Assembly (NCBI RefSeq): GCF_028713855.1
Contig: NZ_JAQTNN010000002.1
Coordinates: 124,001 to 188,000 of the forward strand
Direction: 5' to 3'
Length of the DNA stretch: 64,000 nucleotides
From: Sulfuricurvum sp.
GTDB lineage: Bacteria > Campylobacterota > Campylobacteria > Campylobacterales > Sulfurimonadaceae
The notes under the pieces were generated by a model that saw only the letters and a list, made by a program, of their open reading frames with translations, did not search any database and was not told the origin of the DNA. Positions 42,406-51,974 of the stretch are shown here, piece by piece (the stretch's first letter is position 1; each line of letters begins with the position of its first letter). Made by a program: the position numbers and the translations under genes.

Positions 42406-44664
42406 TTGATTCGTATGTTATTGAGATGCAAAAATAGTATATTTTTCTCTCGTCAAAAGTATTTATTCATTTTATTAACTATTGGTATTTTTCTAATCGG
42501 ATGTGGCGGCGGCGGTGGCGGCAGCACCAGCAGTACCAGCGACACGCTTAGCGGTGTCGGTAATTTGAGTACTGGCGATTCGTATCCAAGCAGTGTGGAT
42601 GGGACTGCAAATTATTATGTCACGGTATCGGATGATGTAATTGTCGGTGCTAGGCTTATCGGGATAAAAAGTATTACCGATACCTATGAGATAAGTCGGG
42701 ATACATCAATTTGTGAAAGTTTTACGGAGATGGGAAGCGGAGTTTATTCGCTCAATAACTGCAGTGTTAAACCCGCAAAAGTTATAGCAATCGGTGGTTT
42801 TATCGATTTAAACGGAGACGGTAAGTTCGATACCAACGAACCGACCCAAAACAGTCCGTTGGTCGTTGATACTACTGTATTGGCGGATGTAAATTTGACA
42901 ATTACCCCAATGAGTACATTAGCGGCAGCAAATTACACTATCAATCGCGGTACTTTGGCTACTAAACTTGGGTTTGCTAGCAGATCGGCGGCGTATACCG
43001 TTACCGCTGCCAACCAAGCGATGAATCGGATAGTGAATGCGGTCTTATCCGCAGCCAATAGCAGCGGATTTGATGTGACAGTTTTTAGTGCTGATTTGGT
43101 TCATCGCATTTTGCTAGCTGATGGTACTGGAATTGATAATCTTCGCGCGGCAATCAGCAGCTTGGTCAATGCCCCGGAGAGTAAAACTGCATACGGAGAT
43201 GCGAAGATACAAAGTTTTTGGAATGATTCAAGGGTTCAGGCTGTTATTAATGGAACGGATGCGATGAGTGCAATGCTCGCTAAAAAAGTTCCGAATGGAA
43301 AACTGCGTATTTCAGGGTTGGTGACAACGACTCCTACAGGGGCGAATATTGTAAGCGGTGCAGCACTCAGTGTGTATGTCGGAGGGAATAAAGTAGGTAA
43401 CGGAGTATCTGATAAATACGGGAAATACAGTATTGACGTAGATCAATCGACTATCCCTAAAGATACAACGCTTTCATTAAATGCGCAAACCGAAACGCTT
43501 AACCTTACATCATCAGTACCGACGAATGTCTTATTGAATAAAAGGGTAAACGGGCATATCAATTCGAGCTATATCGGTTCTTTGGCTATCTCTAATCTTA
43601 CCAGCCTTGTCGATAACTATACCAAATCCCCGGTGAGTACACCGTGCGACAATACTCATTACTATCGTATTCAAACCAAAGAGTGCTTACCTCTTGAAAA
43701 TCCTACATGGGGATTTCAAGGATTTACGGTACCTGCAGATAATGTCTATCCCTTACTAGAGTGTACGCAAAAAGCGTTACAAGGGCTCCTTAACGCTATT
43801 CCAGCAGAGGGCGGGAAGATCGTGATGCCGGCATGTACCATCAAGACAACAGATGGTATTGTAATTCCAGACAATGTGATTTTAGAAGGCTCGGGGATGG
43901 GAAAAACCATTCTTGAGAACAATATGACATCTTCAAATTCTCTTCCTTCCGCAGTGGATATTAGAGGTGAAAATATCATTGTTAGAAATTTTACGGTGGA
44001 TGGGAGTGGTACGACGGTGCTTGGTATCGGTGGTCCCACTGCAAAGGGGAATGTTCTCGTTGAGTTTATAGAGGCAAAAAACTTTAAACCCGATCAAGGG
44101 GCAGGGATCTCTTTTCGTAGAGATACGGCTTGGGATAATTCAAGAATTACGATTAGATATAGCCGTTCGTCAAACGGACTGCACGGTATTGTAAATAGAT
44201 TGTTGGCTCCGGCAAAAGTGCTCATTTATTCGAATGAGTCGTTCGGAAATGCAAACTACGGATTGGATTTAAGTACTAGTGACAGTATAGAGGTGGCAGG
44301 TAATTATTTACACAACAATGTTGCTGCCGGAGCAAAATCACCGGCTTCCACTAATATTATTTATCATCATAATGATATTAATTTCAATGGTACGACTAGC
44401 CTTGGTGCAGGATTGGTCTATATCGATTCAAATCCTAGTGCTATCATTACGGTTAAAGAGAATAATATCAGTAATAACGTCGGACCGGCCTTTACATCTT
44501 GGGGTGCAAATTTTTATCAATTGACCTTAATCAATAACAAGATTACAGGAAGTGCAGATGCCAACGGCTACAATATTCTTGGAACCGGAGTAACAAGAAT
44601 TGATATAACAGGGAATCATGGAAAACTTTGGACGGAAGGTACCACTACGGTTCTCTACCATTAA
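42406..44664 (+). CDS. Beta-helix lipoprotein, copy 1
   Basis: A 752-residue secreted lipoprotein: lipobox LIGC after a hydrophobic leader, then a glycine/serine linker. A calcium-loop-like motif DLNGDGKFDTNEP occurs near residue 140. Residues 300-350 read as a carboxypeptidase-regulatory-like domain (SGLVTTTPTGANIVSGAAL). From about 470 on, a right-handed parallel beta-helix of the pectate-lyase/NosD kind is apparent (NVILEGSGMGKTILENN, then NIIVRNFTVDGSG, SNESFGNANYGLDLS). It may cut or bind the polysaccharide. It is nearly identical to the next gene through residues 200-690. Confidence 0.8.
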   Translation: MIRMLLRCKNSIFFSRQKYLFILLTIGIFLIGCGGGGGGSTSSTSDTLSGVGNLSTGDSYPSSVDGTANYYVTVSDDVIVGARLIGIKSITDTYEISRDTSICESFTEMGSGVYSLNNCSVKPAKVIAIGGFIDLNGDGKFDTNEPTQNSPLVVDTTVLADVNLTITPMSTLAAANYTINRGTLATKLGFASRSAAYTVTAANQAMNRIVNAVLSAANSSGFDVTVFSADLVHRILLADGTGIDNLRAAISSLVNAPESKTAYGDAKIQSFWNDSRVQAVINGTDAMSAMLAKKVPNGKLRISGLVTTTPTGANIVSGAALSVYVGGNKVGNGVSDKYGKYSIDVDQSTIPKDTTLSLNAQTETLNLTSSVPTNVLLNKRVNGHINSSYIGSLAISNLTSLVDNYTKSPVSTPCDNTHYYRIQTKECLPLENPTWGFQGFTVPADNVYPLLECTQKALQGLLNAIPAEGGKIVMPACTIKTTDGIVIPDNVILEGSGMGKTILENNMTSSNSLPSAVDIRGENIIVRNFTVDGSGTTVLGIGGPTAKGNVLVEFIEAKNFKPDQGAGISFRRDTAWDNSRITIRYSRSSNGLHGIVNRLLAPAKVLIYSNESFGNANYGLDLSTSDSIEVAGNYLHNNVAAGAKSPASTNIIYHHNDINFNGTTSLGAGLVYIDSNPSAIITVKENNISNNVGPAFTSWGANFYQLTLINNKITGSADANGYNILGTGVTRIDITGNHGKLWTEGTTTVLYH
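42581..44489 (+). repeat. Long direct repeat, copy 1
   Basis: This 1,909-base segment aligns without gaps to 45004-46912 (offset 2,423). The first 380 bases have scattered substitutions; from 42964 to 44489 I see no differences. Confidence 0.9.
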
Positions 44665-44855
44665 CCATTTGGTTATCCTCGCTCTACATCTGCTGATTCA
44701 ATCCATTCATAATTTTATACTTTGCAATATAGCTAGTTTACGTAATATGATCAGGGCTTATTAATATTTTATGTACATTTATCGAGATAGTAAATTTACA
44801 TTAATTTAATAATTATGGAGTATATTAATAGATTATATAAATGAAGGGGCTGGAA

Positions 44856-47087
44856 ATGTTGAATATCAAAAACCAATTCTATATTCAGCCTATATTGTTG
44901 TTAATCTTTGTCAGCTATTTTATTTGTGGTTGTGGCAGTTCGGGAAGTAATAGTAGTAATGAAGCTCTTATGAGTGGGATAGGTAGTATGAGTACCGGTG
45001 ATACGTATCCAAGCAGCGTGGATGGGACTGCAAATTATTATGTCACGGTATCGGATGATGTAATTGTCGGTGCTAGGCTTATCGGAATAAAAAGTGTTAC
45101 TGATGCCTATAAAATTACTCGGGATACATCAATTTGTGAAAGTTTTACGGAGATGGGAAGCGGAGTTTATTCGCTCAATAACTGCAGTGTTAAACCTGCA
45201 AAAGTTATAGCAATCGGTGGTTTTATCGATTTAAACGGAGACGGTAAGTTCGATACCAACGAACCGACCCAAAACAGTCCGTTGGTCGTTGATACGGCCG
45301 TATTGTTAGATGTGAATTTTACGATTACCCCGATGAGTACGTTAGCCGCGGCAGATGGAACTGTCAATCGCGGTACTTTGGCTACCAAACTTGGGTTTGC
45401 TAGCAGATCGGCGGCGTATACCGTTACCGCTGCCAACCAAGCGATGAATCGGATAGTGAATGCGGTCTTATCCGCAGCCAATAGCAGCGGATTTGATGTG
45501 ACAGTTTTTAGTGCTGATTTGGTTCATCGCATTTTGCTAGCTGATGGTACTGGAATTGATAATCTTCGCGCGGCAATCAGCAGCTTGGTCAATGCCCCGG
45601 AGAGTAAAACTGCATACGGAGATGCGAAGATACAAAGTTTTTGGAATGATTCAAGGGTTCAGGCTGTTATTAATGGAACGGATGCGATGAGTGCAATGCT
45701 CGCTAAAAAAGTTCCGAATGGAAAACTGCGTATTTCAGGGTTGGTGACAACGACTCCTACAGGGGCGAATATTGTAAGCGGTGCAGCACTCAGTGTGTAT
45801 GTCGGAGGGAATAAAGTAGGTAACGGAGTATCTGATAAATACGGGAAATACAGTATTGACGTAGATCAATCGACTATCCCTAAAGATACAACGCTTTCAT
45901 TAAATGCGCAAACCGAAACGCTTAACCTTACATCATCAGTACCGACGAATGTCTTATTGAATAAAAGGGTAAACGGGCATATCAATTCGAGCTATATCGG
46001 TTCTTTGGCTATCTCTAATCTTACCAGCCTTGTCGATAACTATACCAAATCCCCGGTGAGTACACCGTGCGACAATACTCATTACTATCGTATTCAAACC
46101 AAAGAGTGCTTACCTCTTGAAAATCCTACATGGGGATTTCAAGGATTTACGGTACCTGCAGATAATGTCTATCCCTTACTAGAGTGTACGCAAAAAGCGT
46201 TACAAGGGCTCCTTAACGCTATTCCAGCAGAGGGCGGGAAGATCGTGATGCCGGCATGTACCATCAAGACAACAGATGGTATTGTAATTCCAGACAATGT
46301 GATTTTAGAAGGCTCGGGGATGGGAAAAACCATTCTTGAGAACAATATGACATCTTCAAATTCTCTTCCTTCCGCAGTGGATATTAGAGGTGAAAATATC
46401 ATTGTTAGAAATTTTACGGTGGATGGGAGTGGTACGACGGTGCTTGGTATCGGTGGTCCCACTGCAAAGGGGAATGTTCTCGTTGAGTTTATAGAGGCAA
46501 AAAACTTTAAACCCGATCAAGGGGCAGGGATCTCTTTTCGTAGAGATACGGCTTGGGATAATTCAAGAATTACGATTAGATATAGCCGTTCGTCAAACGG
46601 ACTGCACGGTATTGTAAATAGATTGTTGGCTCCGGCAAAAGTGCTCATTTATTCGAATGAGTCGTTCGGAAATGCAAACTACGGATTGGATTTAAGTACT
46701 AGTGACAGTATAGAGGTGGCAGGTAATTATTTACACAACAATGTTGCTGCCGGAGCAAAATCACCGGCTTCCACTAATATTATTTATCATCATAATGATA
46801 TTAATTTCAATGGTACGACTAGCCTTGGTGCAGGATTGGTCTATATCGATTCAAATCCTAGTGCTATCATTACGGTTAAAGAGAATAATATCAGTAATAA
46901 CGTCGGACCGGCTTATGCATGCTTTAATGCAACTTTTTATCAATTGATCCTAATCAATAACAATGTTACGGGAAGTACAGATGTCAACGGTTACAATATT
47001 ACTGCAACTGGAGTAACAAGAATAGACGTGACTGGAAATCATGGAAAAATTTGGACGAATGGTGCAAATACGATTTATTATCATTAA
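44856..47087 (+). CDS. Beta-helix lipoprotein, copy 2
   Basis: A 743-residue paralogue of the preceding gene, with its own signal peptide and lipobox (YFICGC). It shares the calcium-loop-like motif, the middle domain and the beta-helix. It differs in the first 45 residues, in scattered positions to about residue 170, and in the last 55 residues (AYACFNATFYQLILINNNV in place of AFTSWGANFYQLTLINNK). ATG 44856 has AAGGGG 6 bases upstream and is preferred to ATG 44841. The 176-base gap before it is unique AT-rich sequence with no gene. Confidence 0.8.
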   Translation: MLNIKNQFYIQPILLLIFVSYFICGCGSSGSNSSNEALMSGIGSMSTGDTYPSSVDGTANYYVTVSDDVIVGARLIGIKSVTDAYKITRDTSICESFTEMGSGVYSLNNCSVKPAKVIAIGGFIDLNGDGKFDTNEPTQNSPLVVDTAVLLDVNFTITPMSTLAAADGTVNRGTLATKLGFASRSAAYTVTAANQAMNRIVNAVLSAANSSGFDVTVFSADLVHRILLADGTGIDNLRAAISSLVNAPESKTAYGDAKIQSFWNDSRVQAVINGTDAMSAMLAKKVPNGKLRISGLVTTTPTGANIVSGAALSVYVGGNKVGNGVSDKYGKYSIDVDQSTIPKDTTLSLNAQTETLNLTSSVPTNVLLNKRVNGHINSSYIGSLAISNLTSLVDNYTKSPVSTPCDNTHYYRIQTKECLPLENPTWGFQGFTVPADNVYPLLECTQKALQGLLNAIPAEGGKIVMPACTIKTTDGIVIPDNVILEGSGMGKTILENNMTSSNSLPSAVDIRGENIIVRNFTVDGSGTTVLGIGGPTAKGNVLVEFIEAKNFKPDQGAGISFRRDTAWDNSRITIRYSRSSNGLHGIVNRLLAPAKVLIYSNESFGNANYGLDLSTSDSIEVAGNYLHNNVAAGAKSPASTNIIYHHNDINFNGTTSLGAGLVYIDSNPSAIITVKENNISNNVGPAYACFNATFYQLILINNNVTGSTDVNGYNITATGVTRIDVTGNHGKIWTNGANTIYYH
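45004..46912 (+). repeat. Long direct repeat, copy 2
   Basis: Partner of 42581-44489; same length, no insertions or deletions seen. The identical core is 45387-46912. Confidence 0.9.
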
Positions 47088-47091
47088 TTCC

Positions 47092-48309
47092 TTATTTATT
47101 GAAAAGGGAAGCTGTAAGAACTGAAAGCATCTGCTTAGCGAGAACTTTGCGGTTATATGCTTTAGCAAGTTTTTCACATCCTGATTGAAGATTTTGATAT
47201 ATTGAGTCGTTTTCTTTGAGTAAGATGACTTTTTCAATAAAATCTTTTTCATTTTCCGGTTCAAAACAGAGTCCGGCATTGTAGTATTCGATGATCTCTT
47301 GTGCTTGCCCTTCAACACCTAGTAGCGTCGGTTTTTGCATAGCTGATGCTTCGAAAATTTTGGAAGGGATAACGGTTTTAAAATTTTCTTCTTTTTTAAG
47401 AGGTGCAAGCGAAATATCACATAAAGAGAGATATTCGGGAACCAGATCTTTGGAAACAGGATCTAAAAAGGTTGCATTCTCAATCCCCAGTTCTTGCGCA
47501 ATAGTTAGAACAGTATTTTTCATCGCGCCATCGCCGACAAAAATAAAATGGATTTGAGGATCCTTTATTTTGGCAATCGATCGGACAATAAAATCGAGGC
47601 TGTGTGCCAATCCGTGTGTACCGATATAGCCGATAATAAATTTATTTTCCAATCCGTATCGTTTAAGCAGTTCCGGATTTTTAATTCTGGGATAAAACAG
47701 GTCGAGATTTGATCCGTTAGTAATAACATCTATCTTTTTGGCATCAATGCCACGTTTTATTAAATTTGTCTTAAATGCATCCGTAACGGCAACGACTCGT
47801 GTAGCATCACGATAGAGAGCAAGCTCTATTTTTTCTAAAATATCAATAGCAATACCTTGCTTCATAGCTCCGACTGTTTTAATCGATTCCGGCCATAAGT
47901 CTCTTAATTCAAATATCCACGGTTTTCTTCGAATTTTGGAGAGTCCCCATCCCGCCCATGTCGTAAAAAATTGCGGTGAGGTGGCAATGATAATATCATA
48001 TTTTTGAAATAGACCTATCCAAAAAGCCATGAAGGCAAAACTTACGTAATCCAATACCCGTTTAACAAAGCCGCTGTTAGCAGTGACATAGCTCCAGACT
48101 CGGATTACTTCGATACCATCCATATTTGTTTTTTGGTAGAGTTTATTTTTATAACCGTCATATATTTTTCCGTGAGGAAAGTTGGGTGCACAGGTGATAA
48201 TAGTTACTTCGGCACCATTTTTAATCCATTCCTGAGCATGCTCATAGGTGCGAGTCGCTGGAGCATTTACCTCTGGCGGGAAGTTATCTGTGAGAAAGAG
48301 AATTTTCAT
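47092..48309 (-). CDS. GT4-family glycosyltransferase (WbuB-like)
   Basis: A 405-residue GT-B enzyme. It starts MKILFLTDNFPPEVNAPATR, typical of WbuB-type transferases, has a central donor-binding region (FIIGYIGTHGLAHSLD) and the EX7E-like motif FEASAMQKPTLLGVEGQAQE. It probably adds a sugar to the lipid-linked repeat unit on the cytoplasmic side. It overlaps the heparinase-like gene by 4 bases (ATGA), so it is the last gene of the long minus-strand polysaccharide operon. Confidence 0.88.
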   Translation of the reverse strand: MKILFLTDNFPPEVNAPATRTYEHAQEWIKNGAEVTIITCAPNFPHGKIYDGYKNKLYQKTNMDGIEVIRVWSYVTANSGFVKRVLDYVSFAFMAFWIGLFQKYDIIIATSPQFFTTWAGWGLSKIRRKPWIFELRDLWPESIKTVGAMKQGIAIDILEKIELALYRDATRVVAVTDAFKTNLIKRGIDAKKIDVITNGSNLDLFYPRIKNPELLKRYGLENKFIIGYIGTHGLAHSLDFIVRSIAKIKDPQIHFIFVGDGAMKNTVLTIAQELGIENATFLDPVSKDLVPEYLSLCDISLAPLKKEENFKTVIPSKIFEASAMQKPTLLGVEGQAQEIIEYYNAGLCFEPENEKDFIEKVILLKENDSIYQNLQSGCEKLAKAYNRKVLAKQMLSVLTASLFNK

Positions 48310-49877
48310 AGGCTTATTTCCATTTTTAGGGTTTCGTTAAACATAATTTCAATAACAGTAGAGGGGATAAGAGTATTAAACTCTGGAGCATAGTTATAAG
48401 TATTTAGAGCTAATGAATTATGATTGAAGCAGGTAAGTTTGGCATTATTTATTTGTATTGCATTATCGTTGATAGTGACCGTGACATCCGGATGACAATG
48501 TAAATATGCGATGCATTGATGCAATTTTTTACCTTTAATCATATCTTCAATGGTAATTTTATGGGTATCAAATGAAAATTTACGGGTATGTAAAGCTCCG
48601 ATTTTTAGATAACCGTCATGGGTAGCTTCAATACTGTCGTGGTTTTCAATAAGGCGGATGACTTTAGCCCTTTTAGCTACTCGAAATCCACCCCACACTT
48701 CACTTTGTTCTTTTCTGTCAATCACAACAGTGTTGTGGGCTGCTGTGGAGCGTTCTGAAGTGCGCTGTATATTGGTTTCATAGGTGGAAAGTCCAGTATC
48801 AACAATTATTGCTTTTTCATCAATATGCAGTTCAAAGTTAAAGGTATCGCTGTGTGCATGTCCTGGGATGTAATCGGGTCCGATATTTCCTACATCTATA
48901 ATACATTCATAATGATCTTTGACAATTTTACGATATCCGGAGACTTGTAGGGGAAGTTTTGTCGAATAAATACCTTGCAGTAAGGCATATGCAAATAAAT
49001 CGTGAGATGTTGGAGCAATACCGTTAGTACTGTCATTAAGTAGAGGTATCGAACCATTGGCATAGGTAATTGTTTCAAGCCATCCTAACATGACGGATGC
49101 TTTACTCTCAAGCAGTGCTAAAAGTTCATCTGTTTTCCAGGAATTATTTTTGACAAGATTGATACAATCAAGTATACGAAATAGCATGGTTTGATGATAC
49201 ATTGGGCTCAATTCAAAATGGGCGCCATCTGAGAGAATTTGCTCTTTCAATTCAGCCGATAGAATTTTTTTAGCTGTTGTATAAAACCGTTCATCTTGAA
49301 AATAATAGGCCCCAAAGAGGAGGCTAAAGCCATTTTCGAGTAGGTGGTTTCCCAATAGATGATATTCCAGATTTTCCAGCAAAATGTGATATTGTGCAAA
49401 GAGTGAATCATTAATTCTGGAATCAATTATATTCTGATTGGCAAGAAATTTGACCCAGTTAATACCGCGTAAAGAGATTGGGAAAGGTTCAAGGGCATCA
49501 TTTAGGGTAGCGGATTGATCGATAAAATCGTGCATCAAGATCAATCCTTCCTTTTTAGTTATTGACTTTTGATGTAAAAAGTCAAAATAGGTGAGGTTAT
49601 AAGTCCAAAGTCTGCCGTATTCCGAAAAGTTCCAATCGATAGTTCCACGAAATGCTTTGGTACGATTTAAAAAGGTAAATTCGTTATTTTGATAGCAAGT
49701 ATAATGTTTGATTGAGCTTTCAAGTTTAATCGTGAATGATTTTGAACCTTTAACTTTTTTATAGTCAATAGCTGCATATTTTCTAAAGTTCATTTTGAAA
49801 AAATAAAAAAATCTGTAATAAAATTGTATCGGCTGTAGATATTTTATTGTATGGTAAAGTCTAATATATCTATTCAT
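48306..49877 (-). CDS. Heparinase II/III-like protein
   Basis: A 523-residue protein with an N-terminal alpha/alpha-toroid (about 60-300: WTYNLTYFDFLHQ, GNHLLENGFSL, LSPMYHQTMLFRI) and a C-terminal beta-sandwich with the family hallmark GHAHSDTFNFELH, then RSTAAHNTVVID. The Tyr and His residues expected for polysaccharide lyases are present. No signal peptide is evident. Such genes are common in exopolysaccharide loci and may trim or epimerise polymer; others of the family have no proven substrate. Confidence 0.85.
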   Translation of the reverse strand: MNRYIRLYHTIKYLQPIQFYYRFFYFFKMNFRKYAAIDYKKVKGSKSFTIKLESSIKHYTCYQNNEFTFLNRTKAFRGTIDWNFSEYGRLWTYNLTYFDFLHQKSITKKEGLILMHDFIDQSATLNDALEPFPISLRGINWVKFLANQNIIDSRINDSLFAQYHILLENLEYHLLGNHLLENGFSLLFGAYYFQDERFYTTAKKILSAELKEQILSDGAHFELSPMYHQTMLFRILDCINLVKNNSWKTDELLALLESKASVMLGWLETITYANGSIPLLNDSTNGIAPTSHDLFAYALLQGIYSTKLPLQVSGYRKIVKDHYECIIDVGNIGPDYIPGHAHSDTFNFELHIDEKAIIVDTGLSTYETNIQRTSERSTAAHNTVVIDRKEQSEVWGGFRVAKRAKVIRLIENHDSIEATHDGYLKIGALHTRKFSFDTHKITIEDMIKGKKLHQCIAYLHCHPDVTVTINDNAIQINNAKLTCFNHNSLALNTYNYAPEFNTLIPSTVIEIMFNETLKMEISL

Positions 49878-49910
49878 CCAACTGATTTTCCTTGAAAATG
49901 TATCATGTGT

Positions 49911-50885
49911 TTATTTATATTTACCAGACAGAATTTGATCAATGGGATCTTTATATTGAATACCTTTAATTTTGAAATAGATTTGTGAAACAATATTGAA
50001 TAACAAGTATTTCAAAGGATTAATAATAACTCGAAAAGTGTAACCTTCCTTTAGAGAAGCACCGAAATGGCTTTTGAATTTTTGAATATCAGCATATTTT
50101 GTTCCGGGCTTGACATTAATTCTTGCTCCCACAAAATCATATACAGTAGTTCCTTGATCACGTAAAATCTTCATAATTTCATAATGCATAAGATTGATAC
50201 TTCCATTGGATGGCTTTTCAATGCTTCCGGCATACATGGCATATCCTCTGACTCCATCATATATGACAACTGCCGCGCCCTGAGGTTGATTGTCTTTTTG
50301 TACGGTAAAAAACAAAGCATGTGTTTTGAGTTTTGACTGTAAAGTCTCAAGGTAATTTAGTGAAGGATAGTGAATGGAATTTTGACGGCTCAGGGTTTCT
50401 TTAATGATACGATAGACAAGGTTGATATCAGTAGTAGTCTGGACGTATGCACCTTCTTGTATCGCCTTGCGAATTCTATTTCGATGTTTACCGTCGAATG
50501 AGAGAAGAAGTTCTGTATCATCTTTATTGATATCAATTTCATGTGTTCCCCATGGTACTGATGTACTCTTGGTAGGAAACGTCGCGAATACGACATTCGA
50601 TTGCGCTTTTGAGATAAAGTCACAGACTTTTTCTTTTTGACAGTATTCAACCATTGCATCTAAAAACTGCTGCTGATCTTCTACTCCAGTGTTTTCGACT
50701 CTAGGAATAAGATCATAAGTAAAAACCATTCTTTTAAAGATCAACCGTTTATCAATAAAAAACGGCAAAATAAATTTTTCGGATACAAACCACCCATATC
50801 TACTGCTTTTTGCTGATAAATAGGATTCAGAAGATAAGACGGGGAGAGGATCGGTTATCTCAGTTTGTGTTTGAATAATTTTCAT
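49911..50885 (-). CDS. FemAB/GNAT-type aminoacyl or acyl transferase
   Basis: A 324-residue protein. The C-terminal half has a GNAT-like fold of the FemAB/peptidoglycan-bridge type: HRNRIRKAIQEGA, FFTVQKDNQPQGAAVVIYDG, then INLMHYEIMKILRDQGTTVYDFVGAR and ADIQKFKSHFGA, all matching FemAB-related proteins in polysaccharide clusters. ATG 50885 overlaps the upstream stop (ATGA), so it is chosen over one 51 bases earlier. It may attach an amino acid or acyl group to a sugar. Confidence 0.8.
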   Translation of the reverse strand: MKIIQTQTEITDPLPVLSSESYLSAKSSRYGWFVSEKFILPFFIDKRLIFKRMVFTYDLIPRVENTGVEDQQQFLDAMVEYCQKEKVCDFISKAQSNVVFATFPTKSTSVPWGTHEIDINKDDTELLLSFDGKHRNRIRKAIQEGAYVQTTTDINLVYRIIKETLSRQNSIHYPSLNYLETLQSKLKTHALFFTVQKDNQPQGAAVVIYDGVRGYAMYAGSIEKPSNGSINLMHYEIMKILRDQGTTVYDFVGARINVKPGTKYADIQKFKSHFGASLKEGYTFRVIINPLKYLLFNIVSQIYFKIKGIQYKDPIDQILSGKYK

Positions 50886-51967
50886 TTTGATGCTTTTTTT
50901 TGAAGTGCGTATTCTATTGCTTCTTGATAGGTCCAATATTGGACCGTTTCAGGGTAATGATCGTTCAGATAGCTGTAAAAAAGATGTAGGTCATCACACC
51001 CATAACTTACTTTAGGGTGACCTAAAAGCATCAAAGGGATAATGGAGTCAGTTTCATAAACTGTATCATCATGTATGGCTCGTTCCACCATTTCAATGAG
51101 GGTTTGATAGCTCATTGTATTAATATCTGCCATATAATAATCTCTCGACAATATTTTGTAAAGTTTTTTCCAAATGGAAAAATTTCTTTCGCAGATTTTA
51201 GTAGAGTATAATTTTTGAACAATATTTTTTGAAAGAAAGTATTTTGAATTGAAATATTTCAGAAATGCAAAAAAAGTTTTTATTGTATACGGCGGTATTT
51301 CAAAAAAGTTTGTTTGTCCATTATTAGATTGTTTTGAAATAAAGTTATCGACCATCCAATATTTATAATGGTGGGGGCAATTCTCATATTTAAAAGTAAC
51401 TTGTTCTGACTCAAATTTTGCATTAGGGACAACTGAACTGTCGGCATGAAAACCGCACGCTTTTAAAGCTTTGAGAAGTTTTGGCTCATCTCTTACTGCC
51501 CATGAACCGGATCTGAAGCCAATACATCTATAATTTGGATTTATAGGAGTAAGTAGATCCTCTAAAAATTTTTTGCCTTCTTTAAGTATTTCAACCATTG
51601 TTTGATAGTCCAAAGAGGTAAAATCGACATGATTTAAATCTACATCAAACGTGTGCATAATTGGATTATAGAGTGCTTTATACCATTGAGCATGATAATG
51701 GAGTTGAACATCATGCCCATTTTTAACCAAGTCAACTAATTGAGCCATTATTTGGGTATTTGAGATTTCGAAACTGTCGTTCCATTGTTTATTCTCTTCA
51801 AAAGCTTTAAATTGCCCATATTCAAAAAGGATTGAAAGCTTTGCACCATAGAGTGATGCAATGTTTTTTAAATGATCGGTAGGAAATATTTGCTCCCTAT
51901 CTACTCTTCCACTACTATCACCAAAAAGTTCATAATCAAGTGATGTTATGATTGCTATTTTATTCAT
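50882..51967 (-). CDS. Polysaccharide-deacetylase-like protein
   Basis: A 361-residue protein with a NodB-type layout: SLDYE gives the first acidic motif, NGHDVQLHYHAQW the HxH metal-binding motif, and GFRSGSWAV the arginine motif of the family. LGHPKVSYG near the end supplies the late His. It likely removes acetyl groups from N-acetyl sugars during assembly, here on the cytoplasmic side as no signal peptide is seen. It is tightly linked to the FemAB-like gene. Confidence 0.82.
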   Translation of the reverse strand: MNKIAIITSLDYELFGDSSGRVDREQIFPTDHLKNIASLYGAKLSILFEYGQFKAFEENKQWNDSFEISNTQIMAQLVDLVKNGHDVQLHYHAQWYKALYNPIMHTFDVDLNHVDFTSLDYQTMVEILKEGKKFLEDLLTPINPNYRCIGFRSGSWAVRDEPKLLKALKACGFHADSSVVPNAKFESEQVTFKYENCPHHYKYWMVDNFISKQSNNGQTNFFEIPPYTIKTFFAFLKYFNSKYFLSKNIVQKLYSTKICERNFSIWKKLYKILSRDYYMADINTMSYQTLIEMVERAIHDDTVYETDSIIPLMLLGHPKVSYGCDDLHLFYSYLNDHYPETVQYWTYQEAIEYALQKKASK

Positions 51968-51974
51968 AAAGTTA

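Noticed and set aside
43746-44039. A 97-residue frame on the minus strand, present identically at 46169-46462.
   Set aside because: It is the antisense of the identical repeat core in the lipoprotein genes; duplication explains the conservation.
44665-44840. A possible insertion-sequence scar between the duplicated lipoprotein genes.
   Set aside because: No terminal inverted repeats, target duplications or transposase fragments are visible; the tandem copies explain the layout.
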